Part shown: one piece after another, positions 41,347 to 51,298 of the stretch | Layout: the number at the start of each line of letters is the position of its first letter | Position numbering within the stretch: position 1 is the stretch's first letter | Assembly (NCBI RefSeq): GCF_013817205.1 | Contig: NZ_JACDDD010000002.1 | Location: forward strand, 1-64,000 | Direction of reading: 5' to 3' | DNA: 64,000 nt | Source: Polaromonas sp. | GTDB taxonomy: Bacteria > Pseudomonadota > Gammaproteobacteria > Burkholderiales > Burkholderiaceae_C | The notes under the pieces: generated by a model | Seen by the model: the letters and a program-made list of their open reading frames with translations, nothing else | Databases searched by the model: none | Told to the model about the DNA's origin: nothing | Made by a program: the position numbers and the translations under genes

Positions 41347-43611
41347 TCAGCGCCTCCGTGCGGAACGCACACCGCCGACCTCCGCAACAATGGCCAGCAC
41401 CTGATTGAGCCGCCCCGAGTCTGCCACCTCGACCGTGAAAGTCATCCAGGCGGTACCGCCGCGGTTGTCCTTGACCGAGGTGGTTTGTACGCCGATGACG
41501 TTCATTTTTTCCTTCGCGAACACTTCTGAAATGTCGCGCAGCAAGCCCTGGCGATCGGCCGCCTCAATGGCAACATCCACCGGGTAGACCGAACTGCCGC
41601 TGGTTTTGGGCTGACTCCATTCGACCTCAATCACGCGGTCAGGGCTGCCGCCAGCCATGTTGCGGAAGTTGCTACAGTCGCTACGGTGAATGCTCACGCC
41701 CTTGCCCTTGGTGACAAAGCCAAGAATGGCATCAGGCGGTGCCGGCTTGCAGCACTTGGCAAGCTGGGTGAGCAACGAGTCTATGCCCACCACCAGCACC
41801 CCGCCCTTGCCGCCGCCGGACTTGCTGGGTCTGGGTTTTTTCGCCAGCACGTAGTCATCCTGCGTGGGCGGTGGCTCGGGCGGCTTGAGCATGTTTTCAA
41901 TGGTGCGCAACGACAACTCGTCCTTGCCCACCACTTCGAACAAATCCTCGGCGCTCTTGAAACCCAGCTGGGTCGCCACGTCCTCCAGCTTCATCGCGGT
42001 TTTGCCTTCGCGCTGCAGCAGCTTTTCCACCGCCTCGCGTCCACGAGCCACAGTTTGCGTCAAGGCCTGCGCGTTGAACCAGGCGCGCACCTTGGACCTG
42101 GCCCGGTGGCTCGCCAGAAAACCGAGCTCAGGGTTGAGCCAGTCGCGCGAGGGCCCACCCTCTTTGGTAGTGACAACCTCGACAGTCTGACCGTTCTGCA
42201 GCGGGGTATTCAAGGGCACCATGGCGCCGTCCAGCCTGGCGCCGCGGCACCGGTGACCGAGGCTGGTATGCACGCTGTACGCGAAGTCCAGCGCCGTCGC
42301 ACCTTGCGGCAGCTCAATCACGGCCGCATCGGGCGTCAGCACATAAATGCGGTCCTCGAACAGGCCTTGCGTGGACTCACGCGCTTTCGCGGACGCCGGC
42401 CCGGACAGATCGCGCTCCCAGGCCAGCAGCTGGCGCAACACCGCGATTTTTGCGTCGTACTCGCTGCTGGCCGACACCCCGCTGTAGCCTTTGGCGCCGG
42501 CTTCCTTGTAGGCCCAGTGAGCGGCCACCCCATGCTCGGCATGGTCATGCATGGCCTGTGTGCGGATCTGAATCTCGACTGCCCGTTGCTGAGCGTCGCG
42601 CACCACCGTGTGCAGCGACTGGTAGCCGTTGGACTTGGGCTTGGCGATGTAGTCGTCGAATTCTCCCTCCACCGGCGTGAAGTTGGCATGCACAAAGCCG
42701 AGCGCCGCATAACAGCCCTTGACGTCCGCAGCGATCACACGCAACGCGCGGATGTCAAAGACCTGCGCGAAGTCCAGCGACTTGCCGCGCATTTTCTTGA
42801 CGATGCTGTAAATGTGTTTGGGCCGGCCCTGCACGAGCGCAGCGATGCCGGCGCTGTTCAGCGCACGTTCGAGTTGCGCGCGCAGCGCCTCCATGAAACC
42901 CTCGCGCTCGGCGCGTTTTTCGTCGAGCAGGCGTGCGATCTGTTTGTAGGTGTCAGGTTCAAGAAAGCGGAAGGCCAGGTCCTCCATCTCCCACTTGATC
43001 TGCCAGATGCCAAGACGGTTGGCCAGTGGCGCAAACACATGCAGGGACTCGCGCGCCACGGCCAGCGGCGCCTGCTGCCGGATCGACGCAAAGTGACGCA
43101 AGGTCTGCAGGCGAGATGCCAGCCGCAGCATGACAACGCGCAAATCGCGCGAGAACGCCAACAACATCTTTCGCACATTTTCTGTCTGCGCCGCCGGGTC
43201 TTCCGTCAGCTGCGCCTTGGCATCGGCGACACGGGCCTGCCTTTGCACATTGACCAGCTTGGTGGTCTCAATGGCCAGCGTGGCGAAGTTGGCGCCGAAG
43301 GCCTTGGCAATGACCTCCTGCGGCTTGTTCAGGTGCGCACAGGCATGCACCAGGTAGGTGGCGGCCTGCATGGCTTCCGAGCCGCCTATGGCCTTGAGGA
43401 TGGCCGCAACGCCATCGGCATGCGCGAGGATGTTTTCACCCGTATCCAGCAGTTCGCTCGCAATGAGGGGCTCGGCGAATGCGCGCGCCCGAACCAGGGC
43501 ATGCGGCTGGTCCGACAGGCTGTCCGCCGTGGCCGTCACGATGGACGCATTGGCTGTTGCTTGAATGCGCACTGCAGGCGAGGCACCCTGCCCGCCCCCG
43601 GTATGTTTCAT
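41347..43611 (-). CDS. relA: RelA/SpoT-family (p)ppGpp synthetase, RelA-like (HD motif degenerate)
   Basis: Synthetase domain KPKSNGYQSLHTVVRD, TGS (RIYVLTPDAAVIELPQGATALDFAYSVHTSLGHRCRGARLDG), ACT at C-terminus. Confidence 0.93.
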   Translation of the reverse strand: MKHTGGGQGASPAVRIQATANASIVTATADSLSDQPHALVRARAFAEPLIASELLDTGENILAHADGVAAILKAIGGSEAMQAATYLVHACAHLNKPQEVIAKAFGANFATLAIETTKLVNVQRQARVADAKAQLTEDPAAQTENVRKMLLAFSRDLRVVMLRLASRLQTLRHFASIRQQAPLAVARESLHVFAPLANRLGIWQIKWEMEDLAFRFLEPDTYKQIARLLDEKRAEREGFMEALRAQLERALNSAGIAALVQGRPKHIYSIVKKMRGKSLDFAQVFDIRALRVIAADVKGCYAALGFVHANFTPVEGEFDDYIAKPKSNGYQSLHTVVRDAQQRAVEIQIRTQAMHDHAEHGVAAHWAYKEAGAKGYSGVSASSEYDAKIAVLRQLLAWERDLSGPASAKARESTQGLFEDRIYVLTPDAAVIELPQGATALDFAYSVHTSLGHRCRGARLDGAMVPLNTPLQNGQTVEVVTTKEGGPSRDWLNPELGFLASHRARSKVRAWFNAQALTQTVARGREAVEKLLQREGKTAMKLEDVATQLGFKSAEDLFEVVGKDELSLRTIENMLKPPEPPPTQDDYVLAKKPRPSKSGGGKGGVLVVGIDSLLTQLAKCCKPAPPDAILGFVTKGKGVSIHRSDCSNFRNMAGGSPDRVIEVEWSQPKTSGSSVYPVDVAIEAADRQGLLRDISEVFAKEKMNVIGVQTTSVKDNRGGTAWMTFTVEVADSGRLNQVLAIVAEVGGVRSARRR

Positions 43612-43620
43612 GACAAGACT

Positions 43621-44520
43621 TCAGACAAAAAGAAAATCACTGATGGTGCTGACCTGGTCTTCAGAGACCAGCGTCGGCGCGTGCCCCACGCCGTCGAATG
43701 CCACCACCCGCGCCCGAGGTCCCCGCTGGGTCATGGCCAGTGCCGTTTCCTCACTCAGCAGATCCGATTCGGCGCCGCGCAGGATCAGCACCTGTGCCCG
43801 GATCTGATCGTACAGCGCCCACAACTGGGCTTCGCCCTGGCGCGCCGATTCCTCGGTCGCAGCACGCACGGCAGCGGCAATCGCCGGGTCGTAATGCAGC
43901 ATCACGCTACCGTCTTGCGCGCCAGGCACCGGCTTGACCATAGGGCGCGACAAGGCCAGCCACTGCTCGGGCGTGTGCGGGCCGAAACTTCTGGAAACTG
44001 CCCACATCGCATCGGCTGCCTGCTGCAGCGATGCAAAATGGCCCGCCTTGCCGAGGTAGGCCGCAATGCGCTGGATGGCGGCCCATTCGATGGCCGGACC
44101 CACGTCGTTGAGCACCAGCTTGCGGACAGGCGCAGGCAGAGGCAGGCCGGGTTGGCCCGCAATCGCCATGCCGATCAAGCCGCCCATGCTGGTGCCTACC
44201 CAGTCCAGCGTCGCGATCGGTGATTGCTGGTTCAGCTGTGCCAGCAAGGAGAGCATGTCGGCGGCGTACTGCGGGACCTGGTAGGCCATCGGGTCCTTGA
44301 GCCAGTCGCTCTGCCCGCGACCCGCCACGTCCGGACACACCACCCGCGCCTGATCCGCGATGTAGTCAGCCAGCACATCAAAATCCCTGCCTTGCCGCGA
44401 CAGGCCATGCACGCATACCACCACATGCGGATTTGCTGTATCACCCCACTGCCAGTACGCCATGCGATGACCACCTGCAGCATCGACACAGGGTAGGTAG
44501 TTCAGCGTAGGTTCGGTCAT
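43621..44520 (-). CDS. Alpha/beta hydrolase
   Basis: VVVCVHGLSRQGRDFDVLADYI; nucleophile elbow WVGTSMGGLIGM; GVGHAPTL. Confidence 0.88.
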   Translation of the reverse strand: MTEPTLNYLPCVDAAGGHRMAYWQWGDTANPHVVVCVHGLSRQGRDFDVLADYIADQARVVCPDVAGRGQSDWLKDPMAYQVPQYAADMLSLLAQLNQQSPIATLDWVGTSMGGLIGMAIAGQPGLPLPAPVRKLVLNDVGPAIEWAAIQRIAAYLGKAGHFASLQQAADAMWAVSRSFGPHTPEQWLALSRPMVKPVPGAQDGSVMLHYDPAIAAAVRAATEESARQGEAQLWALYDQIRAQVLILRGAESDLLSEETALAMTQRGPRARVVAFDGVGHAPTLVSEDQVSTISDFLFV

Positions 44521-44610
44521 TGCGAAGGAATCCGGGTTTGAGGCTTGATAATTGCTGAAGCCGCTTTTTCAGCGCTTCGATTGCATCGTAAATCATCCGG
44601 AGAAAACTTC

Positions 44611-45393
44611 ATGCTCAAAGGTAAAACTGCCCTCGTGACCGGCTCGACCAGTGGCATCGGCCTGGGAATCGCCAAAGCGCTGGCGCAACAGGGTGCAAAT
44701 ATCGTGCTCAACGGTTTCGGCGACGCCGACGGACCGCAGGCAGAAATAGCCGCGCTGGGTGCGCGCGTGGCCTATCACAACGCCGACATGAGCAAACCGG
44801 CGGAAATCGAAGCCATGATGGCTTTTGCGGCGGAGCAGTTCGGTCAGGTGGACATCCTCGTCAACAACGCTGGCATCCAGCACGTGGCGAAGATAGAGAA
44901 CTTTCCGGTCGAGCGCTGGGACGCGGTGATCGCGATCAACCTCAGCAGCGCCTTCCACGCCACACGCCTGGCCCTGCCCGCCATGCAGGCCGCCGACAGT
45001 GGCAGGGGCTGGGGCCGCATCATCAACGTCGCATCCGTCCACGGCCTGGTCGGCTCGGCTGAAAAATCCGCGTATGTCGCGGCGAAACACGGCATCGTCG
45101 GTCTGACCAAGGTCACCGCGCTCGAAAACGCCACCACGGGCGTGACCTGCAATGCCATTTGCCCGGGCTGGGTGCTGACCCCGCTGGTTCAGAAGCAGGT
45201 CGATGCCAGAGCGGCTGCCGGCAAGATTTCCAATGAGGACGCCACCCGCCAGTTGCTCGGCGAAAAGGAACCATCGATGCAATTCACAACACCCGAGGAG
45301 TTGGGCGCCCTGGCTGTGTTCTTTTGCTCCCCCGCCGGCAACAACATCCGTGGGGTGGCATGGAATATGGACGGCGGCTGGACCGCCCAGTAG
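44611..45393 (+). CDS. bdhA: 3-hydroxybutyrate dehydrogenase (SDR family)
   Basis: MLKGKTALVTGSTSGIGLGIAKALAQQGANIVLNGFGD; AYVAAKHGIVGLTKVTALE; CPGWVLTPLVQKQ. Confidence 0.9.
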   Translation: MLKGKTALVTGSTSGIGLGIAKALAQQGANIVLNGFGDADGPQAEIAALGARVAYHNADMSKPAEIEAMMAFAAEQFGQVDILVNNAGIQHVAKIENFPVERWDAVIAINLSSAFHATRLALPAMQAADSGRGWGRIINVASVHGLVGSAEKSAYVAAKHGIVGLTKVTALENATTGVTCNAICPGWVLTPLVQKQVDARAAAGKISNEDATRQLLGEKEPSMQFTTPEELGALAVFFCSPAGNNIRGVAWNMDGGWTAQ

Positions 45394-45416
45394 CAAAACG
45401 GGAAGCGGAAAAGGAA

Positions 45417-45456
45417 AAACCCCAAGCCGATGCGGCTTGGGGTTTATTTTTTTTTG
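45417..45456. terminator. Bidirectional rho-independent terminator between convergent bdhA and tRNA-Val
   Basis: AAACCCCAAGCC-GATGC-GGCTTGGGGTTT followed by A-TTTTTTTTT on + strand; TTTTTCCTTTT on - strand. Confidence 0.85.
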
Positions 45457-45529
45457 GTGGGCGGTGCAAGTTTCGAACTTGCGACCCCTGCAGTGTGAAT
45501 GCAGTGCTCTACCCCTGAGCTAACCGCCC
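45455..45529 (-). tRNA. tRNA-Val (anticodon CAC)
   Basis: Reverse strand GGGCGGTTAGCTCAGGGGTAGAGCACTGCATTCACACTGCAGGGGTCGCAAGTTCGAAACTTGCACCGCCCACCA; loop TTCACAC. Confidence 0.95.
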
Positions 45530-45560
45530 TGTTGGTCAGCCTCAGATTATAGCGGTTTTA

Positions 45561-46268
45561 TCACGTGGTCTCGAGCACTCGCCAGACTGTTTTTCCCTTG
45601 CTGGCCTTGTCGATATCCGTGAGCAAGGCTTCGTGAGCGGACTTCTCCTGCTCATTGGCCAGCAGCAAGGGCAAATCGAATCCGCTGAGGTCAATTGCAG
45701 GGATGGCGTTGCCATCAGCAGCCGTGCTGCCAACGTCCATCACCAGTGCGTTCTGCCCGCGCGTGAGGTTGATGTACACATCGGCCAGCAGTTCGGCGTC
45801 GAGCAAGGCCCCATGCAGGGTCCGTCCGGAATTGTCGACCTCCAGACGGTCGCATAACGCATCAAGCGAGTTGCGCTTTCCTGGAAACAGCTCCTTGGCC
45901 ATCATCAGGCTGTCAGTCACCTTGGCGATGCACTGCGTGACAGGTGGCCGCCCCATCAGTTCAAGCTCCTTGTTCAGGAAACCGATATCGAACGGCGCGT
46001 TGTGGATGATGACTTCTGCGCCCTCGAGGTAAGCCAGCAACTCGTCGGCGAGCGCCGCAAACTTCGGTTTGTCGCGCAGAAACTCATTGCTGATGCCATG
46101 GACCTTCAGTGCGTCTTCATGGCTGTCGCGCTCCGGGTTCAGGTAGAAATGCTTGTTGTTACCGGTGAGCTTGCGGCCGATCAACTCGACACAACCTATT
46201 TCAATGATGCGGTCGCCGTTTTCAGCGGACAGTCCGGTGGTTTCAGTGTCAAGAACGATTTGGCGCAT
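45561..46268 (-). CDS. dnaQ: DNA polymerase III subunit epsilon
   Basis: MRQIVLDTETTGLSAENGDRIIEIGCVELIGRKLTGNNKHFYLNPER. Confidence 0.97.
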   Translation of the reverse strand: MRQIVLDTETTGLSAENGDRIIEIGCVELIGRKLTGNNKHFYLNPERDSHEDALKVHGISNEFLRDKPKFAALADELLAYLEGAEVIIHNAPFDIGFLNKELELMGRPPVTQCIAKVTDSLMMAKELFPGKRNSLDALCDRLEVDNSGRTLHGALLDAELLADVYINLTRGQNALVMDVGSTAADGNAIPAIDLSGFDLPLLLANEQEKSAHEALLTDIDKASKGKTVWRVLETT

Positions 46269-46440
46269 GCGCGGATTATCGCCCCGTGCGACATGGTGCG
46301 CACTCCCGGACTACGGCGGGCATTTGCGGCCCGCCTCTTGCATTACATTAAAGACTAATTATTGATACCTAAACAATCTGGGCCTTGCCGTGGCCCACGA
46401 CGTTTTCCAAAGCCTTTTCTTTGCAACCCATCGGGACATC

Positions 46441-47556
46441 ATGACCTCTGCCCTTCGCATCCTCGCTTCCGTGCTGGCCCTGTGCGCCAGCCTGCCGGCC
46501 CAGGCCGACTCCAAACCGATCCTGATCGGCCAGACCTATGTACAAAGCGGTCCACTGGCATCGCTGGGCACTGAACCGCTGGTCGGCATACGGGCGATGC
46601 TCAAGGCCGTCAACGCGACCGGTGGCATCAACGGCCGCCCGGTGGAGCTCAAACAACTGGACGACGCCTACGACGCCGCGCGGGCAGCCGACAATGTCAA
46701 AAAACTGGAAGCCGAAGGTGCAGTGGCCATTCTGATGCCGATAGGCACAACCTCGTCGATGGGCGCCCTCAAGGCCGCCAACGAACTGAAGATCCCGCTG
46801 ATCGCCCCCTACACGGGCGCAGGACCGGTCGTCAAATTCTCGGAATACGGCTTCCCGGTGCGCATCAGCTTCGACGAGGAGTATGGGCGCATCGTCAATC
46901 ATCTCTTCACGGTGGGCATAACACGCATCGCCTTTGCGCACAACGACAATCCGGGCGCGCGCTCGGCCATGGAAAGCACGCGCAAATTCGTCGAGGAGCG
47001 CGGCAGCAAGATGGTGGGCAGCGCCGCCATCCAGAACGACGGCTCCGACGCGGAGGCCAAGGCGGTCGAGCTGGCCAAACTCAAACCAACCGCCGTCGTC
47101 CTGTCAGCAACCAACGCGGTCGCCGCGAAATTCATCAAGGCCTATCGGGCTTCGGGTGCGGAAGCGCGCTTCTACTCCTTCTCCTTCCTGAACGGGCAGC
47201 AGTTGCAGAAGGACATTGGCGCGGATGCCGTGGGCGTGGTGGTGTCGCAGGTGGTGCCCTATCCCTGGAACCCGGCCATGCCCATCCTGACGGAGTACCA
47301 GGCGGCCATGAAGAAGATGGGCGCCACCGAACTCAGTTATGGCAGTCTGGAAGGTTATGTCAGCACCAAGGTCCTGATCGAAGGCCTCAAGCGTGCCGGT
47401 GCCAACCCGACACCTGAATCCCTGAAGAAAGCGCTGGAGACTTTCAAGTCACTGGATCTGGGCGGGATTTTCGTACGCTACGGTCCGACCGACCACCAGG
47501 GCATGACTTTTTCCGAGCTGTCCATGCTGCGCAAGGACGGTGGCTACGTGCGCTGA
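46441..47556 (+). CDS. ABC transporter-type substrate-binding protein (LivK family)
   Basis: Signal peptide; ILIGQTYVQSGPLASLGTEPLVGIRAMLKAVNATGGINGRPVELKQLDDAYD. Confidence 0.88.
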   Translation: MTSALRILASVLALCASLPAQADSKPILIGQTYVQSGPLASLGTEPLVGIRAMLKAVNATGGINGRPVELKQLDDAYDAARAADNVKKLEAEGAVAILMPIGTTSSMGALKAANELKIPLIAPYTGAGPVVKFSEYGFPVRISFDEEYGRIVNHLFTVGITRIAFAHNDNPGARSAMESTRKFVEERGSKMVGSAAIQNDGSDAEAKAVELAKLKPTAVVLSATNAVAAKFIKAYRASGAEARFYSFSFLNGQQLQKDIGADAVGVVVSQVVPYPWNPAMPILTEYQAAMKKMGATELSYGSLEGYVSTKVLIEGLKRAGANPTPESLKKALETFKSLDLGGIFVRYGPTDHQGMTFSELSMLRKDGGYVR

Positions 47557-47594
47557 GCGCCGACCACAGACCGGCACTGGCCAGGCTCAGTGCC

Positions 47595-47933
47595 TCAGTG
47601 CACTTCCTTGGCGTGATTGATCGAGTACTTGGGGATCTCGACAGTCACATCGCTCTGCGCCAGCAAGGCCTGACAACTCAGGCGCGAATTGGGTTCCAGC
47701 CCCCAGGCGCGATCCAGCAGGTCTTCTTCGGTTTCATCGAGCTCGTTGAGCGATGCAAAACCCTGGCGCACGATCACGTGACAGGTGGTGCAGGCCGCGC
47801 TCATGTCGCAGGCATGCTCGATGTTGATCTTGTTGTCGAGCAGCGCTTCACAGATCGAGGTGCCGGCAGGCGCCGAGACCTCGGCGCCGTTCGGGCAGTA
47901 CTCGGGATGGGGCAGTATCTTGATGATGGGCAT
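47595..47933 (-). CDS. fdx: ISC-type 2Fe-2S ferredoxin
   Basis: CEALLDNKINIEHACDMSAACTTCHVIVRQGFASLNELDETEEDLLD. Confidence 0.96.
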   Translation of the reverse strand: MPIIKILPHPEYCPNGAEVSAPAGTSICEALLDNKINIEHACDMSAACTTCHVIVRQGFASLNELDETEEDLLDRAWGLEPNSRLSCQALLAQSDVTVEIPKYSINHAKEVH

Positions 47934-47947
47934 GGTTGTGCGGCTCT

Positions 47948-49822
47948 TCAGACCGTGGCGATGTTTTTGCCGGTCAGCGCCTGGCGGATGCCGCGGTTCA
48001 TACGCTGCGCGGCGAAGTTTTCGGTGCCCGCAGCAAGCGCCTTGACTGCGGCTTCGATCTGCGCTGCGTCACCCTGCTGCCGCGTTTGGGCCAACTCGGT
48101 CATCAGGAGGGAGATGTCAGCTTTCTCCGCAGCTTCCAGCAAGTCTGCATCGGCAGCCAGCGCGCTTTGCGTCGCCAGCAACATACGGTCGGCGTCGACC
48201 TGCGCCTCAGCCAGCGCCCGAGCCTGCATGTCCTGCTGGGCCGTGGAAAAACTCTCCTGCAACATGCGGGCGATGTCGTCGTCGGACAGGCCATAAGATG
48301 GCTTCACATCGATACGGGCTTCCACGCCGCTGCCCTGCTCTTTCGCGTTGACACTGAGCAGGCCGTCGGCATCGACCGTGAAGGTCACGCGGATGCGCGC
48401 CGCGCCTGCCGCCATGGGCGGAATGCCGCGCAGCTCAAACCGCGCCAGGCTGCGGCAATCTGCCACCAGGTCGCGCTCGCCCTGTACCACATGCAATGCC
48501 AATGCGGTCTGGCCGTCCTGATAGGTGGTGAAGTCCTGCGCCATCGCCGTCGGAATGGTCTGGTTGCGCGGCACGATGCGTTCGACCAGGCCACCCATGG
48601 TTTCAATGCCCAGCGACAGCGGGATCACATCAAGCAGCAACAGTTCGGTGCCCGCGGCGTTGCCCGCAAGCTGGTTGGCGGAAACCGCAGCGCCCATCGC
48701 CACCACTTCATCGGGGTTCAGGTTGGTCAGCGGCTCACGGCCGAAAAAGCTGCCCACCGCGCGGCGTACCTGCGGCATGCGGGTCGAGCCACCCACCAAC
48801 ACCACGCCCTGGATATCGTCCTTGCCCAGTTGCGCGTCGCGCAAAGCCTTGCGCACCGCCGCCAGCGTACGTTGTGTCAAGGACGCGGTAGCCGCTTCGA
48901 AATCCGCCGCTTTGAGGTCAAACTGCACGTTAGCCCTTGTCAGACGTGCGGAGAATGCTACGGAATCTGTAGCAGAGAGGGCCTCCTTGCTGGCCCGCGC
49001 GGTCTGCAGCAAGGCCGCCTTGTCGCCTGGCGTCAGCGTGTCTGCTGCCACACCGGCCTTATCCAGCACCCACTGGACCAGCGCGCGGTCGTAGTCGTCG
49101 CCGCCCAAGGCCGAATCACCGCCGGTGGAGACAACTTCAAACACACCCTGGCTCAGGCGCAGGATGGAGATGTCGAAAGTGCCGCCGCCCAGATCGTAGA
49201 TCGCGTAAATGCCTTCGCTGGCGTTGTCCAGCCCGTAGGCAATGGCTGCCGCTGTCGGTTCGTTGATCAGGCGCAGCACATGGATACCGGCCAGCTGCGC
49301 GGCATCCTTGGTCGCCTGGCGCTGCGCATCGTCAAAGTATGCCGGCACAGTGATCACCGCACCGAAGATGTCGTCGTCGAAGGTGTCCTCGGCCCGGTAG
49401 CGCAAGGTCGCCAGAATCTCGGCACTGACCTCGACCGGGCTTTTTTCTCCGGCCACGGTCAACACGGCGACCATGCCCGGCTTCTCAATCAGCTCGTAGG
49501 GAAGCTGCGCGCGGCTGGCGATGTCCGCCGTACCGCGCCCCATCAGCCGTTTGACCGAGCTGATGGTGTTTTTTGGATCCTCCACCTGCGCCGCCAGGGC
49601 CTGGTAACCGATCTGGCGAGTGGCAGCGCCAGAATCGTCCAGCCCGTAACGCACCACGCTGGGCAGGATCACACGGCCCTGTTCATCAGGCAGGCATTCG
49701 GCCACGCCGTTGCGCACGCTGGCCACCAGCGAATGGGTGGTGCCGAGGTCAATACCGATGGCGATGCGTCGCTGGTGCGGATCCGGCGTCTGACCGGGCT
49801 CGGAGATTTGCAGTAAGGCCAT
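47948..49822 (-). CDS. hscA: Fe-S protein assembly chaperone HscA
   Basis: [42 protein letters not shown]; between hscB and fdx. Confidence 0.96.
   Translation of the reverse strand: MALLQISEPGQTPDPHQRRIAIGIDLGTTHSLVASVRNGVAECLPDEQGRVILPSVVRYGLDDSGAATRQIGYQALAAQVEDPKNTISSVKRLMGRGTADIASRAQLPYELIEKPGMVAVLTVAGEKSPVEVSAEILATLRYRAEDTFDDDIFGAVITVPAYFDDAQRQATKDAAQLAGIHVLRLINEPTAAAIAYGLDNASEGIYAIYDLGGGTFDISILRLSQGVFEVVSTGGDSALGGDDYDRALVQWVLDKAGVAADTLTPGDKAALLQTARASKEALSATDSVAFSARLTRANVQFDLKAADFEAATASLTQRTLAAVRKALRDAQLGKDDIQGVVLVGGSTRMPQVRRAVGSFFGREPLTNLNPDEVVAMGAAVSANQLAGNAAGTELLLLDVIPLSLGIETMGGLVERIVPRNQTIPTAMAQDFTTYQDGQTALALHVVQGERDLVADCRSLARFELRGIPPMAAGAARIRVTFTVDADGLLSVNAKEQGSGVEARIDVKPSYGLSDDDIARMLQESFSTAQQDMQARALAEAQVDADRMLLATQSALAADADLLEAAEKADISLLMTELAQTRQQGDAAQIEAAVKALAAGTENFAAQRMNRGIRQALTGKNIATV
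48914..48973 (-). repeat. Degenerate family 1 element inside hscA
   Basis: Reverse strand GCTACAGATTCCGTAGCATTCTCCGCACGTCTGACAAGGGCTAACGTGCAGTTTGACCTC. Confidence 0.5.
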
Positions 49823-49846
49823 GAGTCTGGGGTCGCGTTTTATTTG

Positions 49847-50377
49847 TTATGAAGTCAATTGTCCCAGCGCGTCGATGCGCGCATCGACTTCACCGGTAAA
49901 ACGCTCAATAAACATAAGGCCTCTCACCTGCCGGGCGGCCGCTGGAAAGTCTTTGGCGACGTCCAGCAGATGCTCTAATTTTGATAGCTGCTCGCGCTTG
50001 CTGGCCGTGGCCTCGGCAGCAATTTCATCGATATCGTCGATCCCTCCGGCGTCATCCAGCGCTTCGCGCCACTGCATCTGCTGCATCAGGAAGTCGGCCG
50101 GCATGGCGGTGTTGCTCTCCGCCTCGATGGGTGCGCCCTGCATTTCGCACAGGTACATGGCCCGCTTGAGCGGGCTTTTCAGGCGCTGATAGGCCTCATT
50201 GATGCGCACCGACCACTGCATGGCCAGCCGCTGCGCAGCAGCGCCCTGCGCCGCAAACTTGTCGGGATGCGCCTCGCGTTGCAGCTCTTTCCAGCGGGCA
50301 TCAAGCACAGCACTGTCCTGCGCGAACTGCGCGGGCAGATCGAAAAGTTCGAAATCGTTGGATTGGAGGCTTGGCAC
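49847..50377 (-). CDS. hscB: Fe-S protein assembly co-chaperone HscB
   Basis: NDFELFDLPAQFAQDSAVLDARWKELQREAHPDKFA (J-domain HPD). Confidence 0.95.
   Translation of the reverse strand: MPSLQSNDFELFDLPAQFAQDSAVLDARWKELQREAHPDKFAAQGAAAQRLAMQWSVRINEAYQRLKSPLKRAMYLCEMQGAPIEAESNTAMPADFLMQQMQWREALDDAGGIDDIDEIAAEATASKREQLSKLEHLLDVAKDFPAAARQVRGLMFIERFTGEVDARIDALGQLTS
49972..50010 (+). repeat. Partial/degenerate family 1 element inside hscB
   Basis: GCTCTAATTTTGATAGCTGCTCGCGCTTGCTGGCCGTGG. Confidence 0.5.
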
Positions 50378-50527
50378 GAGAAGCGGCTTTCGGGATGGGA
50401 AGCGTAGCGAGCGGGCGTCAGGCTAGGCGCACGGAGCGCAGCAACCGGAACGTACTTCATGTACGTGAGGATTGCGAGCACCGCGCAACGACGCATGGCG
50501 GCCACGCAGTAGCTTTACACACAAAAA

Positions 50528-50851
50528 TCACACACGGAAGGACTCGCCGCACCCACAGCGATCGCGCTCATTCGGATTGATGAACTTGAAGCCCTCGTTC
50601 AGGCCCTCGCGCACAAAGTCGAGCTGGGTACCGTCGATATAAGCCATGCTTTTGGGATCGACCAACACCTTGACGCCGTTGTCCTCAAAGACCACGTCTT
50701 CAGGCGCGATTTCGTCCGCATATTCGATCTTGTAGGCCAGGCCGGAGCAGCCGGTGGTTCGCACGCCCAGGCGCACGCCCACGCCCTTGCCGCGTTTTGT
50801 CATGTAACGGGTGACGTGACGTGCTGCGGCGTCGGTGAGGGTAACGGACAT
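50528..50851 (-). CDS. iscA: Iron-sulfur cluster assembly protein IscA
   Basis: [15 protein letters not shown]...[18 protein letters not shown]...CGCGESFRV. Confidence 0.96.
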   Translation of the reverse strand: MSVTLTDAAARHVTRYMTKRGKGVGVRLGVRTTGCSGLAYKIEYADEIAPEDVVFEDNGVKVLVDPKSMAYIDGTQLDFVREGLNEGFKFINPNERDRCGCGESFRV

Positions 50852-50871
50852 GATTGCGGGTTATCGAAAGA

Positions 50872-51258
50872 TCAGTGGGCGTGTTTGAGCTTGTAGTCGC
50901 TGACCGCAGCCTTGATCGCGTCTTCGGCCAGGATGGAGCAGTGAATTTTCACGGGCGGCAGGGCCAGTTCCTCGGCAATCGCGCTGTTCTTGATGCTCGC
51001 CGCTTCGTCGAGCGTCTTCCCCTTGACCCATTCTGTCACCAGCGAACTCGACGCAATCGCCGAACCGCAGCCATAGGTCTTGAAGCGCGCATCTTCAATC
51101 ACACCCGTCAGCGGGTTGACCTTAATCTGCAGCTTCATCACGTCGCCGCAGGCCGGTGCGCCGACCATGCCGGTGCCTACCGTGTCGTCGCCCTTTTCGA
51201 ACGAGCCGACGTTGCGGGGGTTTTCATAGTGGTCCACCACTTTTTCGCTGTATGCCAT
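50872..51258 (-). CDS. iscU: Fe-S cluster scaffold IscU
   Basis: MAYSEKVVDHYENPRNVGSFEKGDD; LPPVKIHCSILAEDAIKAA. Confidence 0.98.
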   Translation of the reverse strand: MAYSEKVVDHYENPRNVGSFEKGDDTVGTGMVGAPACGDVMKLQIKVNPLTGVIEDARFKTYGCGSAIASSSLVTEWVKGKTLDEAASIKNSAIAEELALPPVKIHCSILAEDAIKAAVSDYKLKHAH

Positions 51259-51298
51259 TTTGTTTACCTCTGAATCTGATGTGCGCCACTGCTGGCGC

